This document shows, one piece after another, positions 17,033 through 26,811 of a stretch of 64,000 nucleotides of DNA (positions within the stretch are counted from its first letter, which is position 1; each line of letters begins with the position of its first letter). Below the pieces are notes generated by a model. That model was not told the origin of the DNA and ran no database searches. It was given only the letters and a program-made list of their open reading frames with translations. The position numbers were made by a program, and so were the translations under genes. The DNA comes from Exilispira sp964581895. GTDB lineage: Bacteria > Spirochaetota > JAAYUW01. The stretch lies in contig CAZOPR010000003.1 of NCBI GenBank assembly GCA_964581895.1, positions 186,001 to 250,000 of the forward strand, given 5' to 3'.

Positions 17033-19552
17033 ATGGCTAGATATGTTATAGTTGGTGGAGTTGCTGGTGGTGCTACTACCGCAGCAAGACTTAGAAGGGT
17101 AGATGAAAAATCTGAAATAGTACTATTTGAAAGAGGAGAATATATCTCTTATGCAAACTGTGGTTTACCATACTATATTGGAGAAACTATTAAGGATTGG
17201 GATAATTTATTTGTGCAGACTCCACAATCTTTCAATGCAAGATTTAATATTGATGTTAGGGTAAATCATGAGGTTATTAAGATAGATCCTGCTAAGAAAG
17301 AAGTTCATTATAAAAATTTGTTGACTTCTGAAATTGGAAAAATTTCTTACGATAAACTTGTGCTTTCTCCTGGAGCAGAACCTTTTAAGCCTCCTCTTCC
17401 TGGAATTGATGATAAAAGGATCTTTACATTAAGAAATCCAAAAGATACATTAAATATCAAAAATTTTATTAAAGAAAAAAAGGTTAGAAAGGCAGTAATT
17501 GTAGGGGCTGGGTTCATAGGTCTTGAGATGGCAGAAAACCTTTATAACCTTGGATTACTTGTAACACTTGTGGAAATGGCTCCACAGCTAATGCCTCAGG
17601 TTGATTTTGAGATAGCTTCAGAAATTCATCAACACTTGAAAACAAAAGGGGTCGAATTTTACTTAAATGATTCTGTAGCAAGTTTTGATAATAAAGAAGA
17701 TAAGATTGGCATAAACTTAAAAAGTGGAAAGAAAATTTATTCAGACATGGTGATTTTATCTATTGGAGTTAGACCAGAAGCAAATCTTGCAAAAGATGCT
17801 AACTTAAAACTTGGATCAAGAGGTGGCATTTTAGTTAATGAATATTTACAAACAAGTGATCCAGATATTTATGCTATAGGAGATGCTATAGAAGGAAAGC
17901 ATCTTCTTTTAAGCGAAAATATAAGTATTCCTTTGGCTGGTCCTGCAAATAAACAGGGAAGAATTGTTGCAGATAATATTGTTTATGGACCAAAAAGAAA
18001 ATATTTAGGCTCAATAGGAACAGCAATCGCCAAAGTATTTGATTTAACAGTCGCTTCTACTGGCCTTTCAGAAAAGACAATAAAACAGAAAGGAATCAAT
18101 TATGATAAAGTCATAATACATGTTTCCTCTCATGCTGGATATTATCCGGGAGCGCTTCCTCTTACATTAAAGCTTTTATTCAATATTGATAATAAAAGAA
18201 TTTTGGGAAGTCAGATAGTAGGCTATGAAGGGGTAGATAAAAGAATTGATGTAATCGCAGCTTTGATTCAAAAAGATGGAACAATTGAAGATATGCTCAA
18301 TTTTGAACATGCCTATGCTCCACCTTTTTCTTCTGCAAAAGACCCTATAAATATTGCTGGATTTGTCGCTGAAAATATTTTAAATAAAACCTTAAAGCAA
18401 ATTCACTGGCATGATTTGATTTCAATGGATTTAAACTCTATATTTTTACTTGATGTAAGAACAAACGAAGAATTCTTACTTGGAACTATACCTGGCTCTG
18501 TCAATGTCCCTGTAGATGAACTTAGAAAGAACCTTGATAAATTACCAAAAGATAAAAAAATAATAGTCTTCTGTGGAGTTGGATTAAGAGGGTATGTAGC
18601 ATATAGAATACTTGCTCAAAATGGTTTTGAAAATATTTATAACCTTTCAGGTGGCTATAAAACTTATGAACATGTTACAATAAAACAATCGAATGAAGAT
18701 ATATTTGAAAAAGATTATATTGGTAAAGATGATATAATTTATCAAGCAAATCCTATGACTCAAAATCAGCCACTTCAAAATGCAGAAAAAGCCAGATTAA
18801 CTGAAACCATAGCTATAGATGCCTGTGGTCTTCAATGTCCAGGTCCTATACTTAAACTTAAAACAACTTTTGATAACTTAAATCCTGGACAGGTAGTTGA
18901 AGTAAAGGCAACAGACCCTGGTTTTAAGAAGGATGTTTCTGCATGGGTAAACCTTACTAAAAATACCCTTATTTCATTAAATGAAAGCTCTGGTATTATT
19001 ACAGCAAAGATTCAGAAAGGAACTTCTACAGTAAATCCTTCAGTTGGGCAGTCAATAAATAAAAAAGAATTTGTTAACAACCTTAATGATTCAACTATAA
19101 TTGTATTTTCTGATGATATGGATAAAGCTTTGGCTTCCTTTGTCCTCGCTTTAGGCGCTGCAAGCACTGGAAGACAAGTAACAATGTTTTTCACATTCTG
19201 GGGATTATCTGTCATCAAAAAAAGAGCAAAATCAAAAGTTAAAAAAGATTTTATGGGTAAAATGTTCTCTATGATGCTTCCAAAACATGCTGGCAAATTA
19301 AGTCTATCAAAATTGAATATGCTTAATATGGGTCCTTTGATGATGAAACTTAGAATGAAACAAAAAAATGTTGCTCAACTTGATAAAATGATTCAGCAAG
19401 CAATTGATGCTGGCATAAATTTTGTAGCCTGCCAGATGTCTATGGATATCATGGGTGTAAAAAAAGAAGAACTTTTAGATAATGTAAAAATAGGTGGTGT
19501 TGCAACTTATATGGAAGCAGCTTCAACAAGTTCATTGAATCTGTTTATTTAA
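17033..19552 (+). CDS. CoA-disulfide reductase-type fusion: FAD oxidoreductase, rhodanese, TusA and DsrE domains
   Basis: 839 residues with four domains. Residues 1-445 are a CoA-disulfide/persulfide reductase-like FAD enzyme with the N-terminal GGVAGGATTA loop and redox-active Cys43 (ANCGLPYY). Residues about 460-555 are a rhodanese with Cys514 (VFCGVGLRGY). Residues about 593-665 are a TusA sulfur carrier with CGLQCPGP (Cys598, Cys602). Residues about 680-839 are a DsrE/F-like domain with a late Cys in FVACQMSMD. The chain could pass a persulfide from rhodanese to TusA and DsrE and reduce it at the FAD site, which suits anaerobic sulfur or CoA-disulfide metabolism. This fusion order is known in other anaerobes. 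AAGGAG site upstream. Confidence 0.9.
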   Translation: MARYVIVGGVAGGATTAARLRRVDEKSEIVLFERGEYISYANCGLPYYIGETIKDWDNLFVQTPQSFNARFNIDVRVNHEVIKIDPAKKEVHYKNLLTSEIGKISYDKLVLSPGAEPFKPPLPGIDDKRIFTLRNPKDTLNIKNFIKEKKVRKAVIVGAGFIGLEMAENLYNLGLLVTLVEMAPQLMPQVDFEIASEIHQHLKTKGVEFYLNDSVASFDNKEDKIGINLKSGKKIYSDMVILSIGVRPEANLAKDANLKLGSRGGILVNEYLQTSDPDIYAIGDAIEGKHLLLSENISIPLAGPANKQGRIVADNIVYGPKRKYLGSIGTAIAKVFDLTVASTGLSEKTIKQKGINYDKVIIHVSSHAGYYPGALPLTLKLLFNIDNKRILGSQIVGYEGVDKRIDVIAALIQKDGTIEDMLNFEHAYAPPFSSAKDPINIAGFVAENILNKTLKQIHWHDLISMDLNSIFLLDVRTNEEFLLGTIPGSVNVPVDELRKNLDKLPKDKKIIVFCGVGLRGYVAYRILAQNGFENIYNLSGGYKTYEHVTIKQSNEDIFEKDYIGKDDIIYQANPMTQNQPLQNAEKARLTETIAIDACGLQCPGPILKLKTTFDNLNPGQVVEVKATDPGFKKDVSAWVNLTKNTLISLNESSGIITAKIQKGTSTVNPSVGQSINKKEFVNNLNDSTIIVFSDDMDKALASFVLALGAASTGRQVTMFFTFWGLSVIKKRAKSKVKKDFMGKMFSMMLPKHAGKLSLSKLNMLNMGPLMMKLRMKQKNVAQLDKMIQQAIDAGINFVACQMSMDIMGVKKEELLDNVKIGGVATYMEAASTSSLNLFI

Positions 19553-19555
19553 TTT

Positions 19556-20053
19556 TTACAGGTAATATTCAAGACCAAAAGATAAATTTATTGTGTCAAA
19601 GATGCTAGTTGTTGATTCAGTTAAGATATTGGTAATATCTGCTTGATATAGTAGGTTTATTATAAGATTAACTTTTTCTGTTAACTTTATTCCTACTGTA
19701 ATAAAAGGACCATCTGCAATAAATAATTTATCTTTTATAAATATAACTTGATTATTCTCAATATAAGGTAATGCAAAAGAGATAAAAAAACCTGTTTTTA
19801 TAATAAAAATACTATTTTTGTCGTTGGCAATAGCTCCAAAAAGTATTGAAACCGAAGGATTTAACCATATTAGGTCTAATGTATTATCAAGAAAAGGGAA
19901 ATAATATTTAAGTGATATTTTAGTACCAAAGAAAAACCAATTATTGCTTTTTAAAAAATAAAATGAAAATTGTTTATAAAAATAAGTTCCAGCATTATTG
20001 AGATCATAGTATAATATATCATTACCGTTTTCATTGAAATCATATGTTAACAT
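19556..20053 (-). pseudogene. Truncated outer-membrane beta-barrel-like protein (probable 5'-deleted gene)
   Basis: 165 residues of alternating aromatic and polar strands ending in GLEYYL, the aromatic C-terminus expected of an outer-membrane barrel. There is no signal peptide. An in-frame TAA lies four codons upstream of the ATG, and no ribosome-binding site is visible. It therefore looks like the C-terminal part of a barrel gene whose 5' end is lost. The adjacent 1 kb contains a transposase remnant, which fits local decay. A short cytoplasmic protein of its own is possible but less likely. It is convergent with, and three bases from, the CoA-disulfide reductase gene. Confidence 0.5.
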
Positions 20054-21029
20054 TATGATAAATTATTTTGAGCTAATAAAGTTTTGCAATAGATAAAAAT
20101 AAAAAAAATAGGTATAATAAATTATTAGCACTATCTTCAAAGTGAAAATATCCTCAAATTTAATCAAAGTAAGCTTTTCTAATAAAGTATAAACTTATCT
20201 ATGATTTCATCTGGTATTTTTAAATTAGTACTTACATATAAGGCAGATTAAAAGTTTCCTATATGGTTTTTTATTACATCTGGCTACTTTTCTAGCACTT
20301 AATCCAACACAAAACAATGCTCTTCTTATATCATCAAGCATAAAAATAACTTTCATCCTTTTACAAATTTAAATGTGGCTTAAAATTACCATCCCAAAAA
20401 TATTCTACCCTTTCTTTTAACATAATTTCTTCTAACATTTGTTTACAAAATTTTTGAAAATTCTTCTAATATTAGTTTGTCTATGTTTTCTTACTTCCTT
20501 TGAAGGGTTTTCTTATACTAATTATTTTTAAACCATAAACTTTAAGCCTTCAAGGCTTTGACACAATTATCTTGACATTACCTTTATATTTAATTTTTAT
20601 TTTTTTATATTTATTTTTATATTCCATTTTTATATTGCATTTTTATATTGCATCTTGGCTTCTTTTCTTTCCCGAATTTTTTTATTTAATTATTTTTTTC
20701 TTTTATTTCTCTATCAAGTTTTTCTAATGGCTTTTCGTCTTTTATCTCTTGTTATTCAAGCTTCTTTTTTTATGAAACAAAATACACTGTAGCATAATAA
20801 TTAATATTATTAATATAATAATTCATATTTATTAACTTTTAGCTAAAATAAAATTCTTTGTCAAATATTTTTTTAAAAAATTTATGCTTAAAAATTTTCT
20901 TAAAAATGTTAAGTTTCATTTTATGAGGTGTATGGAAAGTTTTAAGGTTGAGCAAAAGAAATTCTTGATAAATTTTTTCAGCAATTTATTATTTAAATCA
21001 ATTTCATAATATTAGGAATAAAATTAATT
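20054..21029. other. Decayed 1-kb intergenic region
   Basis: Apart from the transposase remnant, this stretch is AT-rich and stop-filled in all frames I followed. Short T-rich direct repeats occur near 20580-20650 (repeated TTTTTATATT and TATTGCATTTT). No promoter, RNA gene or intact ORF could be supported. Confidence 0.5.
20225..20520 (-). mobile_element. Remnant of an IS256 (Mutator)-type transposase
   Basis: Reading the minus strand in shifted frames gives three pieces in the expected order: KFCKQMLEEIMLKERVEYFWD, then DGNFKPHLNL (ending at a stop), then MLDDIRRALFCVGLSARKVA followed by divergence and a stop. These match the N-terminal region of IS256-family transposases (LLEE...ERxxF, then RxGxFxP, then LDxxIxALYxxGxSxRxI). 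Frameshifts and an internal deletion show it is dead. The downstream catalytic DDE region and terminal repeats were not found. Confidence 0.5.
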
Positions 21030-21770
21030 TTAACCAGCCTTTTTATCTTTATACTTAAACCTTAAACATACAAGCTCAAAAGCCTTCTTAAAAGCTTGGT
21101 TTATATTGTAAAATTCGCTTGTATAGTTAAAATTCAAACTTAAGATTTGATAATAAAATTTATCATAGATCGGGGCTTGAATCTTTATATTACTTAATTT
21201 TATATTACTTAAGTTTACATTATTTAAGTCTTTATTACTTATATGGATTCTTTTATGCCCTTGTTTTTGTAAGACTTTACATGGTGAAAATATCAGATTA
21301 TCGTTTTTACCTTTTTTAAAAGAAAACCCAAAGAGTCTGCAAATGGCTGGTCTTATTTTATAAATCGAGCAACCCCAGTTATCCTTATTTTTATTATAAA
21401 AAACGCATACTTGAAAAGTCTTATCATAAAAAAGTAGTTGTTTAACATTGGAAATTATAACCGAATTTTCATTTGAAAAATTTGAAAAATTATTAAATAA
21501 AAAATTTCTAAAAGATTTAGAAGATTTATTTTCAAAATCTTGCTTTTCTATAAGAATTTTATAAAAAATTAAAGCTGCTACAAGCATTTCAAATATTGTT
21601 GATTGAATATTTTCAACAGAAGTATTGCAACAGTTACTACAAAAGGCTGGACAATCTATATTTAGAGAATTTTTAATATTCACAAAGCTTTCATCCCAAT
21701 CCTTATAAATATCTAACAAATACTTTAGATTCTCAAATAAATCAAGTTCAGAAAAAAAATTCAACCCCAT
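21030..21770 (-). CDS. YkgJ-type Cys-cluster (zinc/iron-chelating) protein
   Basis: 246 residues. The N-terminal cluster CPAFCSNCC (Cys40, 44, 47, 48) and the later GCSIYKIRPAICRLFG match the YkgJ (CxxCxxCC ... C...RPxxCR) family, which binds a metal, probably zinc or an Fe-S cluster. Function unknown in the family. A further Cys follows in SPCKVL. The ATG at 21770 has no clear ribosome-binding site. It is divergent from guaB across 268 bases. The tail near residue 200 contains a short repeat (NLSNIKLSNIK) of low complexity. Confidence 0.78.
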   Translation of the reverse strand: MGLNFFSELDLFENLKYLLDIYKDWDESFVNIKNSLNIDCPAFCSNCCNTSVENIQSTIFEMLVAALIFYKILIEKQDFENKSSKSFRNFLFNNFSNFSNENSVIISNVKQLLFYDKTFQVCVFYNKNKDNWGCSIYKIRPAICRLFGFSFKKGKNDNLIFSPCKVLQKQGHKRIHISNKDLNNVNLSNIKLSNIKIQAPIYDKFYYQILSLNFNYTSEFYNINQAFKKAFELVCLRFKYKDKKAG

Positions 21771-22038
21771 ATTAAAATTTTTATAATTTCATTAAATAAT
21801 ATTAAATTAAGCCATAATAATCTGTTTATTACACGATTACTTATTTCATCAAGAAGATTATTAAAAGAATTTTTAAAAATTTTCAAGTTTGTTTTTTATA
21901 GATTTTTCTCAAAAAAAATGAATCTCTTTTTAAAAGATAAGTGTAAAGTTTCAAAATTTGCTACGCATAAATGTTTTTATCCTTGACTTTATTTTTTTTT
22001 AGTTTAGTTAAAAGCAATAAATTTTTTAGGGTTTAATT

Positions 22039-23496
22039 ATGGCTGAAATTAAAAAAGTAGCTTATACATTTGATGATGTTTTACTTGTTCCTCAAAAATC
22101 TGAAATACTTCCTAAAGAGGTTGATGTTTCTACATTTATAAGCGATAAAATCAAGTTAAATATACCTTTAATATCTGCTGGAATGGATACAGTTACAGAA
22201 GCTAAACTTGCAATAGCTATTGCAAGAGAAGGAGGAATGGGAGTTATACATAAAAACATGGATCCTGAGTCCCAAGCTGATGAAGTAGATAAGGTTAAAA
22301 GATGGGAACATGGTGTAATAACAGATCCTTTTTTCTTAGGACCTGAAAATACTGTTGACCAGGCAGTAAAACTTATGGATAAATATAAAATTTCTGGAAT
22401 CCCTATTGTTGAAAATGATAAACTTGTAGGGATTATTACAAATAGAGATATCAGGTTTGAAAGTAATTATAATAGAAAAATAAGAGAATTGATGACAAAA
22501 GATAATCTTATAACTGCTAAAGTCGGGACAACTTTGCAAGAAGCTCAAGAGATTTTAAGAAAATATAAAATAGAAAAACTTCCTCTTGTAGATTCAAATG
22601 GTTCTCTTAAGGGTCTTATCACAATAAAAGATATAGAAAAAAATACAAAATATCCTAATGCAGCTAAAGATGCAAGTGGAAGACTTTTGGTCGCTGCTGC
22701 AGTAGGCTCTTCTTCTGATTTAGATAAAAGACTTGATCTTTTAGTAAATGCAAAAGTAGATTGCATAGTTGTAGATTCTGCTCATGGACATTCTAAAAGT
22801 GTGCTTTTAACTATAGAAAAAATTAAAACAAAATATCCAGATTTAGTAATAATTGGTGGTAATGTAGCAACTTCTAATGGTGTTAAAGATCTTATACTTT
22901 CTGGTGCAGATGTAGTAAAAGTTGGAATTGGTCCAGGTTCAATATGCACAACAAGAATAGTCGCAGGTGTCGGAGTTCCTCAATTTACTGCAATCTGTGA
23001 TTGTGCTGAAGAAGCAGATAAACATAATAAAAGAGTAATTGCTGATGGCGGAATAAAATACTCTGGAGATATTGTTAAAGCCATAGGTGCAGGAGCTTCA
23101 GCTGTAATGATAGGCTCACTTTTTGCAGGATGCGAAGAAAGCCCTGGTGAAGAAGAGATTTATCAGGGAAGAAGATTTAAGGTTTATAGAGGGATGGGTT
23201 CCATTGGCGCTATGCAAAAAGGTTCAAGTGATAGATATTTTCAAACTGAATCAACAAAACTTGTTCCAGAAGGGGTTGAAGGAAGAGTGCCTTACAAAGG
23301 CAGCGTTTCTGATGTCATTTTTCAGTTGATAGGTGGTCTTAGAGCCGGTATGGGTTATTGTGGAACAAAAACAATCGAAGAACTTAGAAAAAATGCAAAA
23401 TTCGTTATCCAAACAGCAAATGGACTTAGAGAAAGCCATCCTCATGATATACAGATAATTAAAGAAGCTCCAAATTATTCCCCTAACGCTAATTAA
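22039..23496 (+). CDS. guaB: Inosine-5'-monophosphate dehydrogenase
   Basis: 485 residues, full length. The TIM barrel is split by a pair of CBS domains (about residues 95-210, with KYKISGIPIVE and KYKIEKLPLVD). The catalytic loop GPGSICTTRIVAGVG carries Cys303, and the flap region includes KVYRGMGSIGAMQ. It oxidises IMP to XMP with NAD+, the committed step to GMP. guaA follows 124 bases downstream, so the two guanine steps are together. TTAGGG is the ribosome-binding site. A TTGACT at 21983-21988 could be a -35 element but I see no good -10. Confidence 0.97.
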   Translation: MAEIKKVAYTFDDVLLVPQKSEILPKEVDVSTFISDKIKLNIPLISAGMDTVTEAKLAIAIAREGGMGVIHKNMDPESQADEVDKVKRWEHGVITDPFFLGPENTVDQAVKLMDKYKISGIPIVENDKLVGIITNRDIRFESNYNRKIRELMTKDNLITAKVGTTLQEAQEILRKYKIEKLPLVDSNGSLKGLITIKDIEKNTKYPNAAKDASGRLLVAAAVGSSSDLDKRLDLLVNAKVDCIVVDSAHGHSKSVLLTIEKIKTKYPDLVIIGGNVATSNGVKDLILSGADVVKVGIGPGSICTTRIVAGVGVPQFTAICDCAEEADKHNKRVIADGGIKYSGDIVKAIGAGASAVMIGSLFAGCEESPGEEEIYQGRRFKVYRGMGSIGAMQKGSSDRYFQTESTKLVPEGVEGRVPYKGSVSDVIFQLIGGLRAGMGYCGTKTIEELRKNAKFVIQTANGLRESHPHDIQIIKEAPNYSPNAN

Positions 23497-23620
23497 TTTT
23501 TTACTTTTTATTAAATTTTTTATCAAAGTAGATAAAAAGCGTAATATTATTAAAAGTTTTGCGTTATGTTTTATACTATATTTTTAAGCTTTAAATTCTA
23601 TAAAAAATTAAGGATTACAG

Positions 23621-25150
23621 ATGAACTTAGAAAAAGTTATAGTTGTTGATTTTGGTGGACAGTATAGCCAGCTTATTGCAAGAAGGGTTAGAGAAGCAAA
23701 TATCTATTCTGAAATTCTACCATATACCACACCTATAGATAAGATTGTTGATGAAAAACCTTTTGCAATAATTTTTTCTGGCGGTCCTTCAAGTGTTTAT
23801 GAGAAGGATGCTCCAAAAATAGATGATAAAATCTTTAATTTAAATATACCTATTTTAGGAATATGCTATGGAGCACAACTTATAGCAAGACTTTTAGGTG
23901 GTAATGTCAAAAAATCGAATATTAGAGAGTATGGAAAAGTCAGTATAAATATAAAAAATTCTTCTCTTTTTGAAAATCTTCCAGATAGATTTAATGTCTG
24001 GATGAGCCATACGGATTTTGTAGATTCTCTTCCGAAGGATTTTATAAATACTTCATTTACAGATGCCTGCCCTAATTCATCATTTGAATGTACGAAAAAG
24101 AAAATATATGCAGTTCAGTTTCATCCAGAAGTTTACCATACCGAATATGGTTTTGAAATTATAAAAAATTTTCTGTATAAAATTGCCAAGTTAAGTGGCA
24201 CCTGGTCAATAGAATCTTACCAGCAGCAGCAGATTAAAAATATAAAAGATCAAGTAAAAGATGAAAAAGTAATCTGTGCATTGTCTGGCGGTGTGGATTC
24301 TACAGTTGCTGCAAATCTTGTTGCAAAAGCTATAGGTAAGAATCTGATCTGTGTCTTTGTAGATCATGGACTTTTAAGAAAAGGAGAAAAAGAAGAAGTT
24401 AAAAAAAATTTTTCAAATAGAGATGATTTAAACTTTTTTGTAGTTGATGCCCAAAAAGAATTTTTGAAAAAACTAAAAGGTGTTAGTGACCCAGAAAAAA
24501 AAAGAAAAATCATAGGAAAAGTTTTTATTGAAACTTTTACAAAAGAAGCAAAAAAGCATAAAGGCATAAATTATCTTGTTCAGGGAACAATATATCCAGA
24601 TATAGTTGAAAGTGGAACAAAAACAAGTGCGACAATCAAAAGTCATCATAATGTTGGAGGACTTCCTAAAAAATTAAATTTTAAGTTAATCGAACCACTA
24701 AAGTATCTTTTCAAAGATGAAGTTAGAATCTTAGGAAAAAATTTGGGACTTTCCGACGAATCTGTTTATCGCCAGCCTTTCCCGGGACCTGGACTTGCAA
24801 TAAGAATAATTGGAGAAATTACAGAGAATAGACTTAATATCATCAAAGAGGCAGATTTTATTCTTAGGGATGAGATAAAAAAATCAAATTTAGATAGAAA
24901 AATATGGCAATATTTCACGGTTTTAACAGGTGTCAAAACTGTTGGCGTTATGGGTGATAATAGAACATATAATGAACTTATAGCAATAAGAGCTGTTCAA
25001 AGTGTTGATGGGATGACAGCAGATTGGTATAAGATACCTTATGAAATCTTAGAAAAAATTTCAAATAGAATTGTAAACGAAGTTACAGGTGTAAATAGAG
25101 TTGTTTATGATATAACATCAAAACCTCCTTCTACAATAGAGTGGGAATAA
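23621..25150 (+). CDS. guaA: GMP synthase (glutamine-hydrolysing)
   Basis: 509 residues. N-terminal class I glutamine amidotransferase with Cys82 in GICYGAQL and HPEV for the catalytic His and Glu. The ATP pyrophosphatase domain follows with the P-loop CALSGGVDST, and the C-terminal dimerisation domain ends in KPPSTIEWE, the standard terminus. It aminates XMP to GMP. AAGGAT ribosome-binding site. The next gene starts ten bases after its stop. Confidence 0.97.
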   Translation: MNLEKVIVVDFGGQYSQLIARRVREANIYSEILPYTTPIDKIVDEKPFAIIFSGGPSSVYEKDAPKIDDKIFNLNIPILGICYGAQLIARLLGGNVKKSNIREYGKVSINIKNSSLFENLPDRFNVWMSHTDFVDSLPKDFINTSFTDACPNSSFECTKKKIYAVQFHPEVYHTEYGFEIIKNFLYKIAKLSGTWSIESYQQQQIKNIKDQVKDEKVICALSGGVDSTVAANLVAKAIGKNLICVFVDHGLLRKGEKEEVKKNFSNRDDLNFFVVDAQKEFLKKLKGVSDPEKKRKIIGKVFIETFTKEAKKHKGINYLVQGTIYPDIVESGTKTSATIKSHHNVGGLPKKLNFKLIEPLKYLFKDEVRILGKNLGLSDESVYRQPFPGPGLAIRIIGEITENRLNIIKEADFILRDEIKKSNLDRKIWQYFTVLTGVKTVGVMGDNRTYNELIAIRAVQSVDGMTADWYKIPYEILEKISNRIVNEVTGVNRVVYDITSKPPSTIEWE

Positions 25151-25159
25151 AGACTTTTA

Positions 25160-26500
25160 ATGGGTAATTTTTTAACTCATATTGGTAAGATTTTACCAGA
25201 AGATGAAATCAAAGATTTTGCAGATTCCTGTAATTTACCAGTATTAAAATCAATAAGATTTTTTAGTTATGCAAATAATCAAAAAAAGAAAGTTGGATAT
25301 AATGGTGATTTTTATAAGATAGAAAATAAGATTGATTGGACCGAAGATGGATTTTATCTTGAAAAAAACTCGAAACCTTCTAAATCTCTAGATTATATAA
25401 GAGGTGATTTTTACATCCAAGATGCATCTTCCATGTATCCAGTCGCTAGCTTAAAAAAAATCATCCCTAATAATATTGATATAAACTATATTTTAGACTA
25501 TGCTGCAAGTCCTGGAGGTAAAACAACGCAACTTGCAGATTATTTTCCTACTTCAATTATACTGGCAAATGAGGTAATAAAAGGCAGAATCAATGCGATA
25601 CTTTCAAATCTAGTTCGAAGCAAGTTAAAAAATGTAATACTTTTAAATAAAGATTTTCAGTTTTATAAAGATCTTTCTTTAAAATTCGATGTAATACTTG
25701 CAGATCTTCCGTGTAGTGGCGAAAGTTTGATTTACAAAAAGAAAACAAACATTTCAGATTGGAACTTAAATGAGGTTCTATTTAACGCTAAAAGGCAGAA
25801 AAAAATCTCGGGGGATTTACTAAATTTATTAAATGAAAATAGCTACTTTTTATATTCGACATGTACTTTTTCAAAAGAGGAAAATGAGGATATTGTTGAT
25901 TTTTTAATAGAAAACAACCTGAATTTGATTCATCAAAAAAGATTATGGCCACATAAAGAAAGATGCGCTGGAGGATTTAGCGCTATATTAAAAAAAGAAA
26001 ATACAAAAAATAATGATAAAAACATCATTAACCAAAAAAATACAAATAAAAAATTAGAATTTATTGAGAATCAAAATGAAAAACTTATCAAAATTCTGAT
26101 AAAAAATCCATATTTTGATATAGATAAAATATTAAACTGCGGTTATCTTTATTTGAAAGGAAATACAATATTTTTATTTTCATTTCCAAAAATCATAAAA
26201 CCTTTTTTTGAAAATGCTATATCAATAGGTCAAGCAATAGCAAAATTGGAAAAATATGGAACTATTCCTCTTTGGGGTAGTATTGATTATGTAAAAAAAG
26301 AATTTATCTTAAAATATGATAAAAAAACACTATATAAACTTTCAGAAGGAAGTGACTTAAAAGAACTAAACTTAAAAATCGAATCTAAAACTAATAATCA
26401 ATATTTTATAGCAGCCGATGATGATTCTTCTTTATTTTTACTTAAAATAACTGAAAATGGTATCAAAAATCTTATTCCAAACTTTATGATTGTAAGATAA
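25160..26500 (+). CDS. RsmF/RsmB-like RNA m5C methyltransferase (NOL1/NOP2/Sun family)
   Basis: 446 residues. SAM-binding motif DYAASPGGKTTQLAD near residue 114, catalytic LPCSG and STCTFSKEENE near residues 190 and 233. The C-terminal 170 residues resemble the RsmF extension (domains after the Sun core that bind rRNA). It should methylate cytosine C5 in 16S rRNA. The N-terminal NusB-like domain of RsmB is absent, favouring the RsmF type. A Lys/Asn-rich low-complexity linker sits at about residues 278-305. It starts ten bases after guaA with a weak ribosome-binding site, so it is likely coupled to guaA translation. Confidence 0.88.
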   Translation: MGNFLTHIGKILPEDEIKDFADSCNLPVLKSIRFFSYANNQKKKVGYNGDFYKIENKIDWTEDGFYLEKNSKPSKSLDYIRGDFYIQDASSMYPVASLKKIIPNNIDINYILDYAASPGGKTTQLADYFPTSIILANEVIKGRINAILSNLVRSKLKNVILLNKDFQFYKDLSLKFDVILADLPCSGESLIYKKKTNISDWNLNEVLFNAKRQKKISGDLLNLLNENSYFLYSTCTFSKEENEDIVDFLIENNLNLIHQKRLWPHKERCAGGFSAILKKENTKNNDKNIINQKNTNKKLEFIENQNEKLIKILIKNPYFDIDKILNCGYLYLKGNTIFLFSFPKIIKPFFENAISIGQAIAKLEKYGTIPLWGSIDYVKKEFILKYDKKTLYKLSEGSDLKELNLKIESKTNNQYFIAADDDSSLFLLKITENGIKNLIPNFMIVR

Positions 26501-26586
26501 ACATCAATTAAAGTAATTATATAAAAGAATAATTAAAATAGATGATCAAAACAAATAAATATTGTTTTTAAGTAAGATTATTAAAA

Positions 26587-26620
26587 TAAAAAAGGGGCTA
26601 TTATTTTTAATAATAGTCCC
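26587..26620 (-). terminator. Rho-independent terminator after tRNA-fMet
   Basis: On the minus strand GGGACTATTATT and AATAATAGCCCC form a long hairpin with one mismatch, followed by TTTTTT. It begins ten bases beyond the tRNA 3' end. It lacks a T-run in the plus direction, so it is assigned to the tRNA transcript. Confidence 0.88.
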
Positions 26621-26629
26621 TATTTAAAT

Positions 26630-26703
26630 TTGCGAGGGTAGGATTTGAACCTACGACCTTTGGGTTATGAGCCCAACGAGCTGCCAAACTGCTCTACCTC
26701 GCG
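26630..26703 (-). tRNA. Initiator tRNA-fMet (anticodon CAU)
   Basis: 74-nt cloverleaf. The anticodon CAU is at 26667-26669. Two initiator hallmarks are visible: the first base pair of the acceptor stem is the mismatch C1 x A72, and the anticodon stem ends in three consecutive G-C pairs (GGG/CCC). The T arm has GTAGG/CCTAC with TTCAAAT. The 3' CCA is not encoded. A consensus promoter lies upstream and a terminator downstream, so it is a single-gene unit. It lies downstream of the minus-strand gene at 26812. Confidence 0.97.
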
Positions 26704-26719
26704 TCTTAATGCATATTAA

Positions 26720-26747
26720 TAAATAACAAAATTAACTATAATGTCAA
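26720..26747 (-). promoter_or_regulatory. Promoter of the tRNA-fMet gene
   Basis: A perfect -35 hexamer TTGACA (26747-26742 on the minus strand) is followed after 16 bases by the weak -10 candidate TATTTA (26725-26720). The -10 ends 16 bases before the mature 5' end of the tRNA, which fits a short leader. Only the -35 is strong. Confidence 0.5.
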
Positions 26748-26811
26748 GTTTATTATTGTTAAATATTTGTTTAAAATATAGAAAAAAAACAACTGGTGTT
26801 AATTCTTCTTA

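Noticed and set aside
26587..26620. Hairpin as the plus-strand terminator of the guaA/rsmF transcript
   Set aside because: In the plus direction the second arm is followed by TATTTAAA with no continuous T-run; the U-run is on the minus side after tRNA-fMet.
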